Below are positions 61,501-64,000 of a stretch of 64,000 nucleotides of DNA, piece by piece (position 1 is the first letter of the stretch; each line of letters opens with the position of its first letter). The DNA is from Multifurca ochricompacta (lineage: Eukaryota; Basidiomycota; Agaricomycetes; Russulales; Russulaceae), in the NCBI GenBank assembly GCA_022496185.1, contig WTXG01000010.1:496001-560000 (forward strand). The letters run 5' to 3'. A program made the position numbers and the translations under genes. The notes under the pieces were generated by a model. The model worked only from the letters and a program-made list of their open reading frames with translations, made no database searches and had not been told where the DNA came from.

Positions 61501-63173
61501 GTTCGAGGAAGGGGGTCTAGGCAGGCAACTCCCGGTTCTGAGACGTAATAACAAAATGTTGTGGGTGAAGGAGGCGCTCGAGACCTTTTCCTTTTTTAAA
61601 AATCAAAAATTAAAATCAAAAAGCGAAAAGTTTTTCTGAAGGGGGGGGAAGGGTGGTTTTGTGTGTGTGGCGGTTCAGATGTCCACATAACGTACAATTA
61701 CACTATAATAATATTATTATTCATTTCCTACGAGTACAACATAACGCCTCTGTGCGAGCCGACGGGCATCAGGAAGCAAAAAAAAAAAAAGTGCCGCTGA
61801 CAGCAGCGACGGCGAGCCTGTAACCGAGGTCCAACGAAATTGTTTCATAGCACATACGAGCATTAGACGCTGACGCTTGACACACAGTATTGGCAAAACA
61901 AATGACAGCATCATCATCGTCGTGATGCCGTGAACTCGTTTGAGTCGGATGAGTGGCTGACACGTTGGCCCCTGACTCTTCCCCGCGAAGCGAAGAGAAT
62001 TCAAAGAGTAAAGTTAAGGGGTGCGGTGGGGGTTGGTTGGTTGAGTTGGTTCGTTAGGTTCGCTTTTTCAAATTTCCTGGGAATGGTATAGCGTTTGCGA
62101 TTTCTTCGGTGCGACAATCGTGAGTGCTCGCAAAAAAAAAAAAAACTCCATCATGCATCCAGTACTGTGGGCCATCCCGGCGAATTGAGGCTCTATATTA
62201 TTTCAATGACTTTGTTTAGAAACGTTTTGAAGGGAATTTTTTTTCAAAAGAAACCCTTTTTACTGTATGGAGCATCGCACTTTGTGTGTCCGGCAGTCGG
62301 ATTGAAGGCCATTGCACAACGTCCATCTTGAAAGGGTGGTTGTGTTGTATCAATGAGCCATTGAGTGGGGATAAGATATACATATACATATACATATACA
62401 TATCATATCATGTTTCTATTGCTTGATCGGAAAGTTAGCGTTAGTGTTATTTCAAGCGTTGTTTTTTTTACAGAGGTTTGGGTTGCAATGGGTATCATGG
62501 AAGGAGAGAAAGAGAGATGGAACGGAGGACCGGTATCCGGTCATCCTCTTAGCCGAGGGACTACTCTACTGTTCGAATATCACTTTCACGTATCTTCGGG
62601 AGACATAGGTTTGCATGAGAGGTCTCACCGGGTAATTGAGGAAGAAGAATACGTTACGTGCCGTTTTGGGCGGCGACCCTTTAATATGAATAGGTACCAT
62701 ACGTACCAACCACTAAAATTGTCCGGGCTGGTCGCGTCTCGCGTCCAAAGTACAGTACACTTCGTAAACGAAGGTAGATCCAGATTGCAGATTAAAAACC
62801 AAAACACAAAAAGGGGGGATGGTGGGAGGAGGCCTCTAACCACGCACGCGGGTGACGACAGCCGTCTCTCATTCCTCTCATTTCATAGAAAAATAAAAAA
62901 ATAAAAAAGCGCTACACTGAAAGCCAACTGAGTGAGTACTCTGTAAAAAAACACGTTGAGGCAGGATGTGTAAGTGGTGGTGGCCCCTCACACCCTCACG
63001 AAACCCTTCTTTAGTATGTCAAACGGTTGAAAGAATCGCAAAAGTAGAGGCAAAAGAAATAAAAAAATATCGCACTCGAAAGCAGAAGTGAAGAGTATGC
63101 AAAAAAAAAAGAATAAAAAAAAAGTCATCAAATACGTACATCTCTCAGTGAAGACCACGAAGCTTTTTACCGT
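58524..63173. other. Long gene-free gap between convergent genes
   Basis: Over 4.6 kb separate the 3' ends of two convergent genes and no reading frame resembles a known family or is linked by splice sites. It is rich in homopolymers and simple repeats: G runs near 59212, 59632, 60080 and 61640; A runs near 61780 and 62130; and TACATATACATATACATATACA at 62376-62402. It may hide non-coding RNA or decayed repeats. Confidence 0.5.
62376..62402. repeat. ACATAT microsatellite
   Basis: Four or five units of the hexamer ACATAT occur in tandem in the gene-free gap. Confidence 0.85.
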
Positions 63174-64000
63174 CTATGCAAGCGGCTTCCACCCATCGCC
63201 TGCTGGCCATTTCATCTCGTCGCGCTCAAGCGGGCCACCACCACCACGTCGGCCTTCATCTACAGGTGACTCAGCGTCGACACCAAGACCGTCCTCGCTA
63301 CTCGATGCGCTCGGTAAACCCCCACTTTCTCTCCTCTCCGCAATCAATCGCTCATCCCTATCCAGGCCAGGGACCCACCCCCGTCGGCTAAATCCGGCCT
63401 CTGCCTTGTACCGCACAGCAGAGAGCGTGTCACGCATGTCGTCCCATAGCGGCTCACGCGCTGAGAGAGACAGGTGGCGCGCTAACCGCGGAAATGTTGG
63501 GCTTGAAGTCGCTGCTGACGCAGACGTGGAAGTGGCTAGCGGTGTGCGTGGAGAGACGGATGGGTTCTGATGGGGTGATAGTCCTGACCCTGGTGATGAT
63601 AATAACTGTACACTCTCCGGCCGGCGACGCTGTGGGATTGGTGGTGGTGATGGATGATGAACGGATTTTGATCGTCCAAAACGGGCTAAGGAGGGCGACA
63701 AGGTAGGGGTAGTAGGACTAGGCGCCGTCGTCTCCACTTGAGGGGTCTTTCGATTTGGATGTACGGGGGGTGGAAGGTCCGTTGTTGGCCGTGAGGGGGA
63801 AGGTGATTGTGACCGTGAACGCGACTGAGATCGCGAAGGCAAATGTAATGGCGAGCGTGAGCGTCGTACGGGTTCGCGGACGACGAGGCTGGCGCCTGCA
63901 ACTTGTTCAAATGAGTGGCTAGACGTGACCGATGGAGGTGGGCTAATGCGTGTGCGAGGAGGCAACAAGGGACCCGCCCCGTCCGCGGAGGAGCGCGAAC
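63174..64000 (-). CDS. Ser/Pro/Arg-rich protein of unknown function, 3' part only
   Basis: The frame is open from the right window edge to the stop at 63174, with at least 264 residues after the first visible Met (63968) and no obvious intron. The N-terminal visible part is disordered, with SRSQSRSRSQSPSPS-type RS repeats and many SP sites. The last 90 residues look more conserved: LARHLSLSAREPLWDDMRDTLSAVRYKAEAG, GWVPGLDRDERLI, and the end DEMKWPAGDGWKPLA. I do not recognise the family. The SP/RS-rich composition suggests regulation by phosphorylation, which is inference only. The remainder lies beyond base 64000. Confidence 0.6.
   Translation of the reverse strand, partial: SRSSADGAGPLLPPRTRISPPPSVTSSHSFEQVAGASLVVREPVRRSRSPLHLPSRSQSRSRSQSPSPSRPTTDLPPPVHPNRKTPQVETTAPSPTTPTLSPSLARFGRSKSVHHPSPPPIPQRRRPESVQLLSSPGSGLSPHQNPSVSPRTPLATSTSASAATSSPTFPRLARHLSLSAREPLWDDMRDTLSAVRYKAEAGFSRRGWVPGLDRDERLIAERRESGGLPSASSSEDGLGVDAESPVDEGRRGGGGPLERDEMKWPAGDGWKPLA

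Noticed and set aside
61717..62004. Open frame with a hydrophobic stretch in the 3' gap
   Set aside because: The hydrophobic run is encoded mainly by an A13 homopolymer; there is no start context, no introns and no similarity.
1..64000. tRNA genes and CRISPR arrays
   Set aside because: I scanned for T-loop-like GTTCRANYC with plausible acceptor stems and for regularly spaced direct repeats and found none convincing. A tRNAscan run would be needed to exclude a tRNA fully.

Overview
This window is nuclear DNA of a filamentous basidiomycete, almost certainly an Agaricomycete. Genes are broken by many 45-90 bp introns with GTRNGY donors. Several families typical of Agaricomycetes are present (DUF6533, DUF6535 and DUF7330-type proteins, and a basidiomycete LINE ORF1). 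Housekeeping genes give clear fungal homologues. I cannot name the species.

Layout. 1-613: the 5' part of a proline-rich unknown gene on the minus strand, running off the left edge. 2583-11127: an accessory island built around Crinkler (CRN) genes. It holds one apparently intact spliced CRN (7792-10148, +), a 2.3 kb apparently perfect inverted copy lacking its 5' end (2583-4891, -), a third diverged CRN relic (6195-6780, -), a broken LINE ORF1 fragment (4892-5775), and three copies of a dispersed TATA-bearing repeat. 11432-21076: a DUF7330-like membrane protein, a CBM21/RVxF protein phosphatase 1 targeting subunit, a DUF6533 membrane protein and a nine-exon zinc alcohol dehydrogenase. 25262-27105: an MFS transporter. 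28231-37496: a giant many-exon gene joining a dynamin/GBP-like large GTPase, a Cys/His-rich region and a C-terminal von Willebrand A domain with intact MIDAS. 37690-43568: a TMEM242-like membrane protein, a DUF6535 protein and the kinetochore subunit Mis12/Mtw1. 44539-47014: a secreted fungalysin (M36) metalloprotease. 48053-49511: VPS29 and Mdm35 as a divergent pair. 52569-53980: a Zn2Cys6 transcription factor. 56168-58523: roadblock dynein light chain and an Atg14-like autophagy protein as a second divergent pair. 63174-64000: the 3' part of a Ser/Pro/Arg-rich unknown gene.

Membrane traffic and mitochondrial lipid genes (VPS29, Mdm35, Atg14) sit near each other, but I see no evidence of a co-regulated cluster. 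The main surprises are the CRN inverted duplication with its LINE and repeat junctions, and the giant GTPase-VWA protein. In three otherwise good genes (DUF7330-like, CBM21, Zn2Cys6) the reading frame breaks exactly at a short C run and one more C would rejoin it. That pattern looks more like base-calling error in homopolymers than true gene decay.

Exon boundaries were read by eye from splice signals, frame continuity and family resemblance; no search was run.
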